Of a DNA stretch of 42,112 nucleotides, positions 16,800 through 24,844 are shown one piece after another. The notes beneath the pieces are model-generated. The model did no database searches and was not told the origin of the DNA. It saw only the letters and a program-made list of their open reading frames with translations. Made by a program: the position numbers and the translations under genes. How positions within the stretch are numbered: the stretch's first letter is position 1; each line of letters opens with the position of its first letter. This stretch comes from Flavobacteriales bacterium (lineage in GTDB: Bacteria > Bacteroidota > Bacteroidia > Flavobacteriales_D > Crocinitomicaceae), in NCBI GenBank assembly GCA_022361195.1, contig JAKSBJ010000180.1:1-42112 (forward strand), in the 5' to 3' direction.

Positions 16800-18263
16800 A
16801 TGAAGAAAAACGAAGAACTTTTTGCACTAATTAAGGCGATGTCCAAAAGTGAAAAGCGGAACTTTCGTTTGGAATCGGCCCAGTTTAAAGGGAGTGCTAA
16901 ATACATAAAGCTCTTTGATGCCATTGACTCCTCAGATGAATACGACGAACAGCAAATAAAAACTCTTTTTAAGAACGATAAATCCCTCCGTCAATTCCAC
17001 GTTTTAAAAAACTACTTAAAACAGGCCATTCTTAAAAGTTTACGCTCATTCCACGCCAAACGATCTAAGCAAGTTGAATTGAATGATTGTCTCTCAAACC
17101 TCAATATTCTCTTCAATAAAGAACTCTTTCAGCTTTGTGAGGTTGAAGTCAAAAAAGCCGAACGAATAGCAGTTGAATATGACCTTTTTTCGGGTTTAAA
17201 TGAAGTTCAGAATTGGAAGCGAAAATTGGCTCAAACGAAAGATCCATCAAACTTCTCACTCTTTAAGCAAATTCTTCAACAGCAGATTGATTCTGTCGAA
17301 CGACTTAAAAATCAGCATTCGTATTATCAACTCATTACCGATTTATCAGAATCTATTATAGCTGGATACAAAGGTCCTATTCCAAACGAAGAGTTACTCG
17401 AAGATATCAATAATGCCAGTAGTTTTGAAAGCGGAGTCATTCACTGTAATGCCCGTTACTTTAAAGCTGTGAACTTAGGAAACGCTGATGAAACCAAAGA
17501 ATGCCTGAATGATCTTATTGCCTTCTTTGAACTCCATAAAAACAAACTAGAACAATATCCGGGTCTCTATATCTCCAGCATGAACAATGCTATTAGCTAT
17601 TTTGTCTTCACTGTTGACTATGATACGGCCTTGAAGATGATTGTTCAATTACAGGACTTTTACGATCGAATCAAACTCCAAAAAGAGAACATTACACTCT
17701 TAAAACAGGCTTTAAGAATGTATAACCTGGAATTGGAGATTTACCGACAACTACAAGCTGAATCAGAGAATAAAGATAAAATTGAAAGTATTCATTTGAC
17801 AGTAGAAAAGGCCATGAATAAAATGCCTGATAGTTATCTCATCTCTTTTTGGTTTCAGCTGGCTAATATCTATTTTGTCCTTGAAGATTTTAAGACAGCT
17901 TTAAAGTTCCTCAACAAAATAATGGACAACAATTTTGGAGATACTCGTAGTGACATTCAACTTCATGCGCGTATTCTAAACTTGATGGTTCATTTTGAAC
18001 TCAATAATCTTTTTGTATTGAGATACTTTGTAGAAAGTGCAAAAAGAATGGCTAAAAAAGTTCCTTACGATCAGCAATTCTTAAAGAAACTCCTCTCCTG
18101 CTTTTCTAAGTTGGGACAGCTTTCACCTTCAGATTTCAAAGCTGTTTTTATAGAATTGAAAACCTTAATAGCGAATAATGATCTTATCACGAAAGAACAT
18201 ATTAACCTTAGTACAGGCTATATCAACTATAATCGTTGGCTTGAGAAAAGAGGCATATCATAA
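16800..18263 (+). CDS. Alpha-helical repeat protein of unknown function, 487 aa
   Basis: The protein has no signal peptide and is almost entirely helical. It opens with ELFALIKAMSKSEKRNFRL, a start I recall from a Bacteroidota-specific group of uncharacterised proteins. Middle and C-terminal parts have repeated amphipathic helix pairs of TPR-like type (YLISFWFQLANIYFVLEDFKTALKFLNKI is the clearest). Such solenoids bind other proteins. No enzyme motif is visible. TAGTTTTC, a near match to the -7 box, ends one base before the ATG. I do not recognise a partner; the MbnP gene follows 163 bases downstream from its own promoter. Confidence 0.75.
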   Translation: MKKNEELFALIKAMSKSEKRNFRLESAQFKGSAKYIKLFDAIDSSDEYDEQQIKTLFKNDKSLRQFHVLKNYLKQAILKSLRSFHAKRSKQVELNDCLSNLNILFNKELFQLCEVEVKKAERIAVEYDLFSGLNEVQNWKRKLAQTKDPSNFSLFKQILQQQIDSVERLKNQHSYYQLITDLSESIIAGYKGPIPNEELLEDINNASSFESGVIHCNARYFKAVNLGNADETKECLNDLIAFFELHKNKLEQYPGLYISSMNNAISYFVFTVDYDTALKMIVQLQDFYDRIKLQKENITLLKQALRMYNLELEIYRQLQAESENKDKIESIHLTVEKAMNKMPDSYLISFWFQLANIYFVLEDFKTALKFLNKIMDNNFGDTRSDIQLHARILNLMVHFELNNLFVLRYFVESAKRMAKKVPYDQQFLKKLLSCFSKLGQLSPSDFKAVFIELKTLIANNDLITKEHINLSTGYINYNRWLEKRGIS

Positions 18264-18287
18264 GGTTTTATTCATTCAGCTGAGTTG

Positions 18288-18303
18288 TGTAAGTTAAGTT
18301 ACA
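18288..18303. promoter_or_regulatory. 16-bp pseudo-palindrome upstream of the MbnP-like gene
   Basis: TGTAAGTTAAGTTACA pairs at all positions except one G-G pair, with TGTAA/TTACA arms. It is centred about 70 bases upstream of the predicted transcription start, a distance typical for an activator of the Crp/Fnr class. No regulator is identified. Confidence 0.35.
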
Positions 18304-18326
18304 TACACTTGCAACTTTTAGGTTGA

Positions 18327-18360
18327 TTTGAGAAGAGAAACAGAATAATCCCTAAATTTG
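18327..18360 (+). promoter_or_regulatory. Promoter of the MbnP/MbnH operon
   Basis: TTTG (18327-18330), 22 bases, and TAAATTTG (18353-18360) match the Bacteroidota sigma consensus TTTG-N17-23-TAnnTTTG exactly. The predicted start near 18366 gives a leader of about 60 bases before the ATG at 18427. This rules out the longer frame that begins with TTG 18358, which lies inside the -7 box. Confidence 0.6.
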
Positions 18361-18426
18361 AAAAAAGCTCTGTTTTTGCGGCAACATTTGCAGACTTTCA
18401 AACGTTTATACCTTAAACAATCAAAC

Positions 18427-19167
18427 ATGCGGCAATATCATTTACTTCTTTTAGTTTTATTAATCATTCCTTTCGCTTCTTGTAAGAAGAATAATAAGAA
18501 AACCGGTACCTATACCATGGATTTCCAGGTTCAAACGGACGATGTAAATAGGGAACTTTCTTATGTTTTCCCGAATGCTGCCAATCAAGATCTAAAAATA
18601 GAACTCTTGCAGTTTTATATCTCCGACATTATTTTAGTTGACAAAAAAGGAGAAGATTGCGACATAAAAGATATTGAACTAGTGAAAATTGGTACAGACG
18701 GAAAAGCTTCATTAAGTTATGATATCCCAGCAGGAGACTATACTAAACTCAAGTTCAACCTGGGTGTTCCAAAAGAGCTGAATGAAGCTGACCCTACTGG
18801 ATTTGATGATAGTGATCACCCCCTACATGTATCTAACAACACCTATTGGGGATGGGCAACGATGTACCGATTCTTCTCTTTAGAAGGACGCTACGATGTT
18901 GAGCAAGATGGCACTTTTGATGGTACCTATGCTTATCATACCGGTTTTGAAGAATCTTTTGTTTCGGTTGAATATGATTTGAATATGTCAATGGGAAAAG
19001 ATGGTGCCATCACGAATACGTTCAACATCAATCTTGCTAGCCTATTTGATAATGGAGCTAATTCAGTAGACGTAGTAACTGAACCTACTTATCACGGAAA
19101 TTACGAAGAAGTAAATCTCTCTGTAAGAGTGATGAATAACCTAAAGTCATCTCTTTCGATGGAATAG
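18427..19167 (+). CDS. MbnP-like copper-binding lipoprotein
   Basis: The leader ends in a lipobox FASC (Cys19), so the mature protein is lipid-anchored. It carries the MbnP-like pattern: YTMDFQVQ at the start, KFNLGVPKELNEADP in the middle, and HPLHVSNNTYWGWATMYRF with Trp141 and Trp143. In the studied MbnP from methanotrophs one tryptophan is oxidised to kynurenine by the partner MbnH and helps hold copper together with histidines. His131, His134, His171 and His223 are candidate ligands. The gene directly upstream of the MbnH-like enzyme, with no spacer, is the expected layout. Copper binding here is inferred from the family. Confidence 0.85.
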   Translation: MRQYHLLLLVLLIIPFASCKKNNKKTGTYTMDFQVQTDDVNRELSYVFPNAANQDLKIELLQFYISDIILVDKKGEDCDIKDIELVKIGTDGKASLSYDIPAGDYTKLKFNLGVPKELNEADPTGFDDSDHPLHVSNNTYWGWATMYRFFSLEGRYDVEQDGTFDGTYAYHTGFEESFVSVEYDLNMSMGKDGAITNTFNINLASLFDNGANSVDVVTEPTYHGNYEEVNLSVRVMNNLKSSLSME

Positions 19168-20226
19168 ATGATTTTACGTTCCATTTTTAATCGGCTTCTC
19201 TTTCTTTTAGTTTTTATTCCTGCCTGTGCTCAAATTTCAGATGAGACACAACAAAGCAATGAAGTGAAAACAACTCCTTACGAACTAGAAATTCCAGTCG
19301 GTTTTACAGAACCCGTGCTAGCCGAAGACAATCCATTAAACCAGGAAAAGATTGCATTGGGACAAAAATTGTTCTTTGATCCGTTATTATCAAAAGATTC
19401 AAGCATATCCTGTGCTTCTTGCCATTTCACACACAAAGCATTCTCAGATACTGTTCGCTTTTCAATTGGCGTAGATGATTCCCTTGGAATTCGGAACGCG
19501 CCTCCCCTTTTTAATTTAGCCTGGAATGAGGCTTATATGAGGGATGGAGGTGTACCAACTCTCGCCATGCAAGTCATATCTCCTATTCAGGATGAAAGAG
19601 AAATGCACAACACAGTTATGGATGTTATTGATCGATTAAATGTTCATCCCGAATATCCTCAACTCTTTCAAACAGCTTTTAATGATTCTATAACTCCTTT
19701 TACCCTAACCAGAGCCATTGAGGCTTTTGAATGGACATTGATTAGTGGTAATTCACCCTTTGATCGTTTTGAATATCAGCAAGAAGAAAAAGCACTATCC
19801 CCCAGTGCTCAAAGAGGGTGGGAACTCTTTAAAAGTGATCGTCTAAATTGTATTCAGTGTCATAGCGAATTTAACTTTACCAATAATACTTATCAGTGTA
19901 ATGGACTCTACGAAAATTATGAAGATGTAGGAAGAGCCCGAATTACCCATGATAGCACAGATATAGGGAAATTTAAAGTTCCCTCATTGCGTAATTTAGG
20001 ATTTACAGCTCCTTATTTCCATGACGGAAGCGCAGCGGATTTAAATGAAGTAATTGACCATTACGCCGCAGGCGGAAAAAAACATTTTAATCAAAGTGAG
20101 TTGATTGGTGGTTTCGAATTAAATGAACAGGAAAGGTTTGATTTAATTGAATTCCTATGCAGCCTCAATGATTCATCTTTCGTCAGCAATACAAAAAAGC
20201 TAAATCCATCAAATATCGAACTATGA
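19168..20226 (+). CDS. MbnH-like di-haem cytochrome c peroxidase
   Basis: The lipobox FIPAC (Cys20) places it on the outer face of a membrane. Two c-haem sites are present: CASCH (82-86) and CIQCH (228-232), the layout of the bacterial cytochrome c peroxidase/MauG family. RNAPPLFNLAWN, FKVPSLRNLGFTAPYFHDGS (270-288) and IDHYAAGG are family motifs. His285 in YFHDGS is a candidate distal or axial residue. Start follows the MbnP-like stop without a gap, which strongly suggests it is the MbnH-type partner that modifies a tryptophan with peroxide rather than a detoxifying peroxidase. The next gene overlaps by 4 bases (ATGA). Confidence 0.9.
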   Translation: MILRSIFNRLLFLLVFIPACAQISDETQQSNEVKTTPYELEIPVGFTEPVLAEDNPLNQEKIALGQKLFFDPLLSKDSSISCASCHFTHKAFSDTVRFSIGVDDSLGIRNAPPLFNLAWNEAYMRDGGVPTLAMQVISPIQDEREMHNTVMDVIDRLNVHPEYPQLFQTAFNDSITPFTLTRAIEAFEWTLISGNSPFDRFEYQQEEKALSPSAQRGWELFKSDRLNCIQCHSEFNFTNNTYQCNGLYENYEDVGRARITHDSTDIGKFKVPSLRNLGFTAPYFHDGSAADLNEVIDHYAAGGKKHFNQSELIGGFELNEQERFDLIEFLCSLNDSSFVSNTKKLNPSNIEL

Positions 20227-20741
20227 TTAAACCACTCCTTTTTACATTGAGCTTCTTCATTATTAATGGAGTTTTTTCTCAAGCTAAAGTACCGAAAATG
20301 GTGTGCAATGACGTACTCATTTTAGTGGTTGACACATCCAAAAACTTCAAGGACATTAAGGCTTCCACCAATCGTTTGATTAAGAAGTTTGCTTTTGAAA
20401 TGGATACCACAAAGGCTTATAATAAAGAGAAAAACTTAATTCACATTGCCAATTCACCTGACCCTACCTTGGCCAGTAAATACACCCGTAAAACCATTCC
20501 AGATGAAAAAGTGAGTTGGGAATATTTGCAATGCATTCCTCCTACTGATCAGGATTCATTAGCAGGTGTACTTCAGTTCTTAGATGATGAAGTATCTGGA
20601 ACGACGATTTGCCTTGTAGCAGGGATTTATCCTATTCAAGAAAAAGAAAAAGCTGAAAAACGATTAACTGCCATTCGAGAAGAATTTCCAAATGCTTATT
20701 TCATTCAAAAAACCGATCTTTACTGTTACTGGGTGTATTAA
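20223..20741 (+). CDS. Exported protein of unknown function in the MbnP/MbnH operon
   Basis: A signal peptide (IKPLLFTLSFFIINGVFSQ) is followed by VPKMVCNDVLILVVDTSKNF and, at the C-terminus, VAGIYPIQEKEKAEKRLTAI...FPNAYFI. The last part weakly resembles a SPOR domain, a peptidoglycan-binding fold with this 'G-x-[YF]-x5-A-x3-L-x6-P-x-A-F-V' pattern. Four cysteines (two in the N-terminal half and two near the end) could form disulfides. It overlaps the MbnH-like gene by 4 bases, so it is translated with it and should act in the same process. No function is assigned. Confidence 0.7.
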   Translation: MIKPLLFTLSFFIINGVFSQAKVPKMVCNDVLILVVDTSKNFKDIKASTNRLIKKFAFEMDTTKAYNKEKNLIHIANSPDPTLASKYTRKTIPDEKVSWEYLQCIPPTDQDSLAGVLQFLDDEVSGTTICLVAGIYPIQEKEKAEKRLTAIREEFPNAYFIQKTDLYCYWVY

Positions 20742-20771
20742 TTGGTACAACTCTTGTGATCATTAAATTGA

Positions 20772-21635
20772 ATGAGCAAAAAAAATCGGCATATCAAATT
20801 GTATCTGCTTTTCGTAATTCTTTTGATTACCCTAAACGGCCTTGGACAAGATAAGACATCAGTTCTGGCAGTAAATGTAGATTTTGAGCATGTTAAAGGA
20901 TTTAGCAAACACATTAATGGCATTGCATACAATGGCAAGTATCATCAAATAAGACACGGAAAGTTGATAACTCCAGTTGATTCAGGAACTACCGATCTTC
21001 AAATCACTTTGTCTATCACTGGCCACAATCAACAATGGAAAAAGAGTTTTAAAGCGGTTGAATTTAAAGCTGGAGACACTACACTAATTGAAATTCCTCT
21101 TTCTGATAATTTTCTCCCCTCAGTTTCCAAGATTGCCTTTTCAGAGAAAGAAGGGCCTTTTTACCCCCAAAATAAGGTCGATACCTTGTCTTCTACCGAT
21201 GCCCAAGGTTTAAAACAAGGGCTTTGGTGGGATTTTTCGAATAAAATAGGAAACTGTATCGATGAACTAGACTCTAAATACCAGTGCTATTTTGACGACA
21301 CCTTGCGCTATGAAATCTTATTTCACTTTGATTACAACATTTGTCTGAAATCAAACCACATACTTTCTGTTATTCGCTATGATAAAAGTGGAACAGTCAT
21401 TGATATTGCCTATCATTATTCCATTGAAAAAGATGAAGAAATAGCCGCTCAACCAGGAGTTTCATCAGCTTTTGACCATAATCAGTGCAGCCATAACGAT
21501 ATAAAAAAACTACTGAGCGAGTTCATTGCAGAAGATTTTATGAACGTTACCCCAAGCTTCTTTGACAAATTCAAACTGAGCGGTTCTTTGAGAGTTCAAA
21601 AAGGTGATAAAACAGGTGAAGCTATTCCCTTTTAA
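20772..21635 (+). CDS. Exported protein of unknown function, 287 aa
   Basis: A signal peptide with a basic n-region (KKNRHIKLYLLFVILLITLNGLGQ) leads to an approximately 260-residue mature part that I do not recognise. It begins with a beta-rich segment (VLAVNVDFEHVKGFSKHINGIAY, with TTDLQITLSITGH) that resembles an Ig-like or carboxypeptidase-regulatory fold and ends with a more acidic region. Five cysteines occur in the second half (NCIDELDSKYQCYF, NICLK, NQCSH). It starts 30 bases after the previous gene, so it is the likely last gene of the MbnP/MbnH operon, and it converges on the methyltransferase gene with one base between the stops. Confidence 0.7.
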   Translation: MSKKNRHIKLYLLFVILLITLNGLGQDKTSVLAVNVDFEHVKGFSKHINGIAYNGKYHQIRHGKLITPVDSGTTDLQITLSITGHNQQWKKSFKAVEFKAGDTTLIEIPLSDNFLPSVSKIAFSEKEGPFYPQNKVDTLSSTDAQGLKQGLWWDFSNKIGNCIDELDSKYQCYFDDTLRYEILFHFDYNICLKSNHILSVIRYDKSGTVIDIAYHYSIEKDEEIAAQPGVSSAFDHNQCSHNDIKKLLSEFIAEDFMNVTPSFFDKFKLSGSLRVQKGDKTGEAIPF

Positions 21636-21636
21636 T

Positions 21637-22209
21637 TTATTTCCGCTCAAACTCAATGAAAAATTCTCTTCCCTGACGAGGAGGAATAGAATTACGACAA
21701 GCTTCGAGATGTTTGATTTCAAAATCTTCTGAAAAATACCCCAAATACTCTTCTTTACTTCCACCAAAAGGAGGTCCATCCTCTAACGGAAAATCAAATA
21801 ACAAGCCCATTAAATGTCCTCCAGATTTAATCAGTTCGGCCATTTTTTTAGCGTACTTTTTTCTCATATCAGGGTGAATCGCACAAAAGAAAGTCTGTTC
21901 CACAATTAAATCAAAGTCTCCTTCCAATTCAAAAAAGTCCTGATGGTACATATTAGCAGTCGGAAACGAATTAAAGCGTTTTCCAAACGATTTAAGAGCA
22001 CTTTCAGAAATATCAACGACAGAAGTATCCCCAAACCCATTCTCCCATAAATACTGAGCTTCATAAGCATTCCCACATCCCGGAATCAGAATTTTAAGCG
22101 ATTTATCCTCTAATTGATCAAAATAGGCCTTTAAAGGAGGGGAAACGGTTCCCATATCCCATCCTGTTTCTTCATTTTTCCATCGGTCTTCCCAAAAATC
22201 AGCGTCCAT
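21637..22209 (-). CDS. TPMT-family SAM-dependent methyltransferase
   Basis: This cytosolic class I methyltransferase belongs to the thiopurine S-methyltransferase group: the start FWEDRWKNEETGWDMG is its hallmark (Trp-rich lid), followed by ILIPGCGNAYEAQYLW, the SAM-binding loop, and VVDISESAL, the acidic residue after strand 2. FDLIVEQTFFCAI is strand 4, and PFGGSKEEY is part of the family C-terminal pattern. At 190 residues it is slightly shorter than human TPMT but normal for bacteria. The bacterial substrate is not known; candidate roles include thiol, selenium or iodide detoxification. Confidence 0.88.
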   Translation of the reverse strand: MDADFWEDRWKNEETGWDMGTVSPPLKAYFDQLEDKSLKILIPGCGNAYEAQYLWENGFGDTSVVDISESALKSFGKRFNSFPTANMYHQDFFELEGDFDLIVEQTFFCAIHPDMRKKYAKKMAELIKSGGHLMGLLFDFPLEDGPPFGGSKEEYLGYFSEDFEIKHLEACRNSIPPRQGREFFIEFERK

Positions 22210-22299
22210 ATTTTTTACTTTTTTTAAAAGTACTAATTTGTAAAAAAGTGAATCGTTCTATTAGAAATAACTTAACTTAAAGAATAATAAATCCAGACT

Positions 22300-23274
22300 A
22301 TGAAAACATTATTGCTTCACCTTTTCTTATTGAGTTCGCTAATTTCCTTTTCTGGTGGGTTTATTTTTCCGAATATAGAATACACTTCAGCCAAACTTTT
22401 TTTATTCAACATTTATACTGAAACTCCTTCTGAAATTGATAAACACATTTATGCTGATGGAGTTTATGCTCCTTCTAAATTAGGAGATGGTATTGACTTA
22501 AGTGAGGAGCTGCTATCTGATATCCATCAACAAATGGCCAGAGGAATTGAAGAACTTAACCACGGACTGGGTAAATGTTATATACCACGACACGGCATTA
22601 TTTATTATGATCAGTCCTATCAGCCCGTGGCTTCCTTCTCCCTTTGTTTTGAATGCGACCAAATCAGTTTATGGAGTCAGCAAGAATTGCAAATTCCGAC
22701 CAAATCTCCTAAGAAGTTTGATTTGGAAAAAGCCGAGGCTCAAATGGCCAATTGGGAAAAGCTATTGCTACAAGCAGGTATTCCAGCTTCAAAGACTAAT
22801 GATGAGTACAAAAAGCATGTCGAATCCAATGCCAACTATAAACATGTTGCCAGCATTGAATTTACAGGATCCATTGATACTTTTGAAGCTAAAAAGTACA
22901 GTCAAGTATCCGTTTATAAGTGGCTTAAAAACACTAGCCATGGTGATTTAGAAAAAGAGGTGAATACCGAAATAACGGCTGGTGGAGAAGAATATCATTT
23001 TACTGAGCTCGTAGGCCCAAACGGAACTTCCTTTCTATTTTCCAGCAATGAAGAAGATGCTTATTTAGTTGAGGCCTATATTACTAATCCGGCCATTGTC
23101 CTTCCTAATGGTATTTCCGTGGGAATGAGTTTGTTGGATGTACAGCAATCATTTACCGTTTGGGATGGTTTATCCAATCCCGGAAGAATCACAGTAAAGA
23201 CAGAAACACATAAGCTCACATACATCTTCAAGTATCACACCCTGCAAGCTATTCGTCTTGAAATAATGCTTTAA
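22300..23274 (+). CDS. Exported protein of unknown function, 324 aa
   Basis: A signal peptide (KTLLLHLFLLSSLISFSGG) is followed by a domain with KCYIPRHGIIYYD and SLCFECDQI. The pattern 'C-Y-x-P-R-H-x-I-x-x-Y-D ... C-F-E-C' is shared by unassigned secreted proteins of Bacteroidota, and the three cysteines could form a disulfide pair. The C-terminal part contains VGMSLLDVQQSFTVWDG, which resembles a beta-lactamase-inhibitor-like (BLIP/SmpA-type) motif of the kind 'G-M-x-x-x-x-V-x-x-x-F'. That is weak. The stop overlaps the end of rlmD on the other strand by four bases. Confidence 0.7.
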   Translation: MKTLLLHLFLLSSLISFSGGFIFPNIEYTSAKLFLFNIYTETPSEIDKHIYADGVYAPSKLGDGIDLSEELLSDIHQQMARGIEELNHGLGKCYIPRHGIIYYDQSYQPVASFSLCFECDQISLWSQQELQIPTKSPKKFDLEKAEAQMANWEKLLLQAGIPASKTNDEYKKHVESNANYKHVASIEFTGSIDTFEAKKYSQVSVYKWLKNTSHGDLEKEVNTEITAGGEEYHFTELVGPNGTSFLFSSNEEDAYLVEAYITNPAIVLPNGISVGMSLLDVQQSFTVWDGLSNPGRITVKTETHKLTYIFKYHTLQAIRLEIML

Positions 23275-24701
23275 TCTTCCTTAATAAAAAGACCTACAGC
23301 TTCAATGTGTGAGGTATGCGGGAATTGATCTACCAAAGACAATTTTTTTAGTTCATATCCCCCCTCTTTGAGCACAATAGCATCTCTGGCCTGTGTAGCG
23401 GGATTACAGGAGATGTAAACAATTTGTTTTGCTCCAAGATCAATTACCTTTTTTAAACTTTTAGGTGCAATTCCAGCCCTTGGTGGATCAAGAATAATAC
23501 TGTGTATTTTCCCTTTAAAATCAGGATATTCCACTAAAAACTTACCTACATCAGCAGCATAGAAATCTAGATTCTTAATTTGATTTCTCTCCGCATTACG
23601 TTTCGCATCTTCAATTGCTTCCGGAACAATATCAACCCCAATGACCTTAACATCCTCAATTTGATCGGCCATGATTTGTCCAATAGTACCTGTACCACAA
23701 AACAAATCCATCAATACTTCTCCTTTCAAATCAAATTGTTCTTGAGCGTAACTAATGGCCTTTGAATAAAGACGTTCGGCACTTTTAGGATTGGTTTGAA
23801 AAAAACTTTCCATACTAATTTCAAAATCCAAACCTAAAACGGTTTCTAAAACTACCGGTTCACCATAAAGCAACTGATTTTGACCATTTTCTATCTTGGC
23901 TCTATCCGCCACATCATCATTGATGGTATGCTGCAATCCTGCCAAACGGTCACCCAATAGTTCCTGCACAAAGTTGGCAAAGGCGGTACGATCAAATTTC
24001 TTTAATCCTTGCGAAGAAGTCACTAAGTTGATCAGCAGTTTATCCTGCGCAAAAGACTTACGAACGACCAAATGCCTGAAAAAACCAAGTTTTTTTGGTG
24101 GATGCCAGGCGGGAAGTCCACTTTTCTCTAATTCTTTACGAATCAAATGAAGCTGATTTTCAAAGTCTTCATCAAACAAGCCGTCTGCTTTATCCAAATT
24201 TTCTACTTTCCACCAGGTCCCTCTGGACTTAAAGCCTAATGCAAACTCATCATCCAACTCTTCTCCACTCTCCAAATCTTGTCGGATAGTAGAAAAAGAA
24301 TACTCCATTTTATTTCTGTAATTAAAATCAAGTGGAGAAGCAATGTATTCGTCAAAGAGTCCATCAATTTCCTTGATTCCACCTATTCTTCGGTATTGCT
24401 CCAAAGTAGAACTCAATTTAAACTCTCTCTGTTTTTCAATGGGAACATGAATGAAAGGAGCACCAGATATTTCTTGCCAGTTATTTTCAACTTCCAGCTC
24501 GGAAGGCTCCAATACTTTAAGCAACTTACATTCGGCATGTTTCTTACGTTTTTTAGCTATTCTAGCCAATACCTTTTGCCCTGGAATGGTATTCTCCACA
24601 AAAATGACATAACGCCCATTTTCTGTCTCTTGAAAAGCAATTCCTTTACCTCCAAAGGCATACTCTTCTATCAGAACCTCTATTTGATCTCCTCTTTTCA
24701 T
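23271..24701 (-). CDS. rlmD: 23S rRNA (uracil-C5)-methyltransferase RlmD-like, without iron-sulfur cysteines
   Basis: The enzyme methylates U1939 in 23S rRNA in the classic family member. An N-terminal TRAM domain (RGDQIEVLIEEYAFGGKGI) is followed by the catalytic domain: SFFQTNPKSAERLY, the SAM loop LMDLFCGTGTIGQ, VIGVDIVPEAI, ILDPPRAGI and the nucleophile motif VYISCNPATQARD. In E. coli four cysteines hold a [4Fe-4S] cluster between TRAM and the catalytic part. Here the matching region reads SGAPFIHVPIEKQREFK, with no cysteine, and the fourth position (VENLDKADGLF) also lacks one. The length of 476 fits. A perfect -7 box lies upstream. Confidence 0.9.
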   Translation of the reverse strand: MKRGDQIEVLIEEYAFGGKGIAFQETENGRYVIFVENTIPGQKVLARIAKKRKKHAECKLLKVLEPSELEVENNWQEISGAPFIHVPIEKQREFKLSSTLEQYRRIGGIKEIDGLFDEYIASPLDFNYRNKMEYSFSTIRQDLESGEELDDEFALGFKSRGTWWKVENLDKADGLFDEDFENQLHLIRKELEKSGLPAWHPPKKLGFFRHLVVRKSFAQDKLLINLVTSSQGLKKFDRTAFANFVQELLGDRLAGLQHTINDDVADRAKIENGQNQLLYGEPVVLETVLGLDFEISMESFFQTNPKSAERLYSKAISYAQEQFDLKGEVLMDLFCGTGTIGQIMADQIEDVKVIGVDIVPEAIEDAKRNAERNQIKNLDFYAADVGKFLVEYPDFKGKIHSIILDPPRAGIAPKSLKKVIDLGAKQIVYISCNPATQARDAIVLKEGGYELKKLSLVDQFPHTSHIEAVGLFIKED

Positions 24702-24711
24702 AAAATCGCTG

Positions 24712-24719
24712 CAAAAATA
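24712..24719 (-). promoter_or_regulatory. -7 promoter box TATTTTTG of rlmD
   Basis: On the minus strand the sequence reads TATTTTTG, an exact TAnnTTTG match, ending 10 bases before the ATG at 24701. The leader would be only a few bases long. The upstream TTG candidates are at unusual distances. Confidence 0.35.
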
Positions 24720-24808
24720 ATCAAAAGTTCAAACCTATTTTATTCATCTGTCAAGCCTGGGAATAGAGGCTTTTAACAAAATTTAACAAATTCAAAATGC
24801 GTCTATTC

Positions 24809-24839
24809 TTGCTCATTTAACGTTATCAAAATAAATTCG
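24809..24839 (+). promoter_or_regulatory. Promoter of the small lipoprotein gene
   Basis: TTG (24809-24811), 20 bases, then TAAATTCG (24832-24839), one mismatch from TAnnTTTG. The ATG follows 5 bases after the -7 box, so the message would be nearly leaderless. Confidence 0.45.
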
Positions 24840-24844
24840 CCAAT

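Noticed and set aside
18358..18426. N-terminal extension of the MbnP-like protein from a TTG
   Set aside because: The TTG lies in the -7 box of a perfect promoter, and the extension would push the lipoprotein signal far inside.
19168..20226. Simple detoxifying cytochrome c peroxidase
   Set aside because: The haem motifs allow it, but direct coupling to an MbnP-like gene makes the MbnH-type role more likely. It is kept as the alternative.
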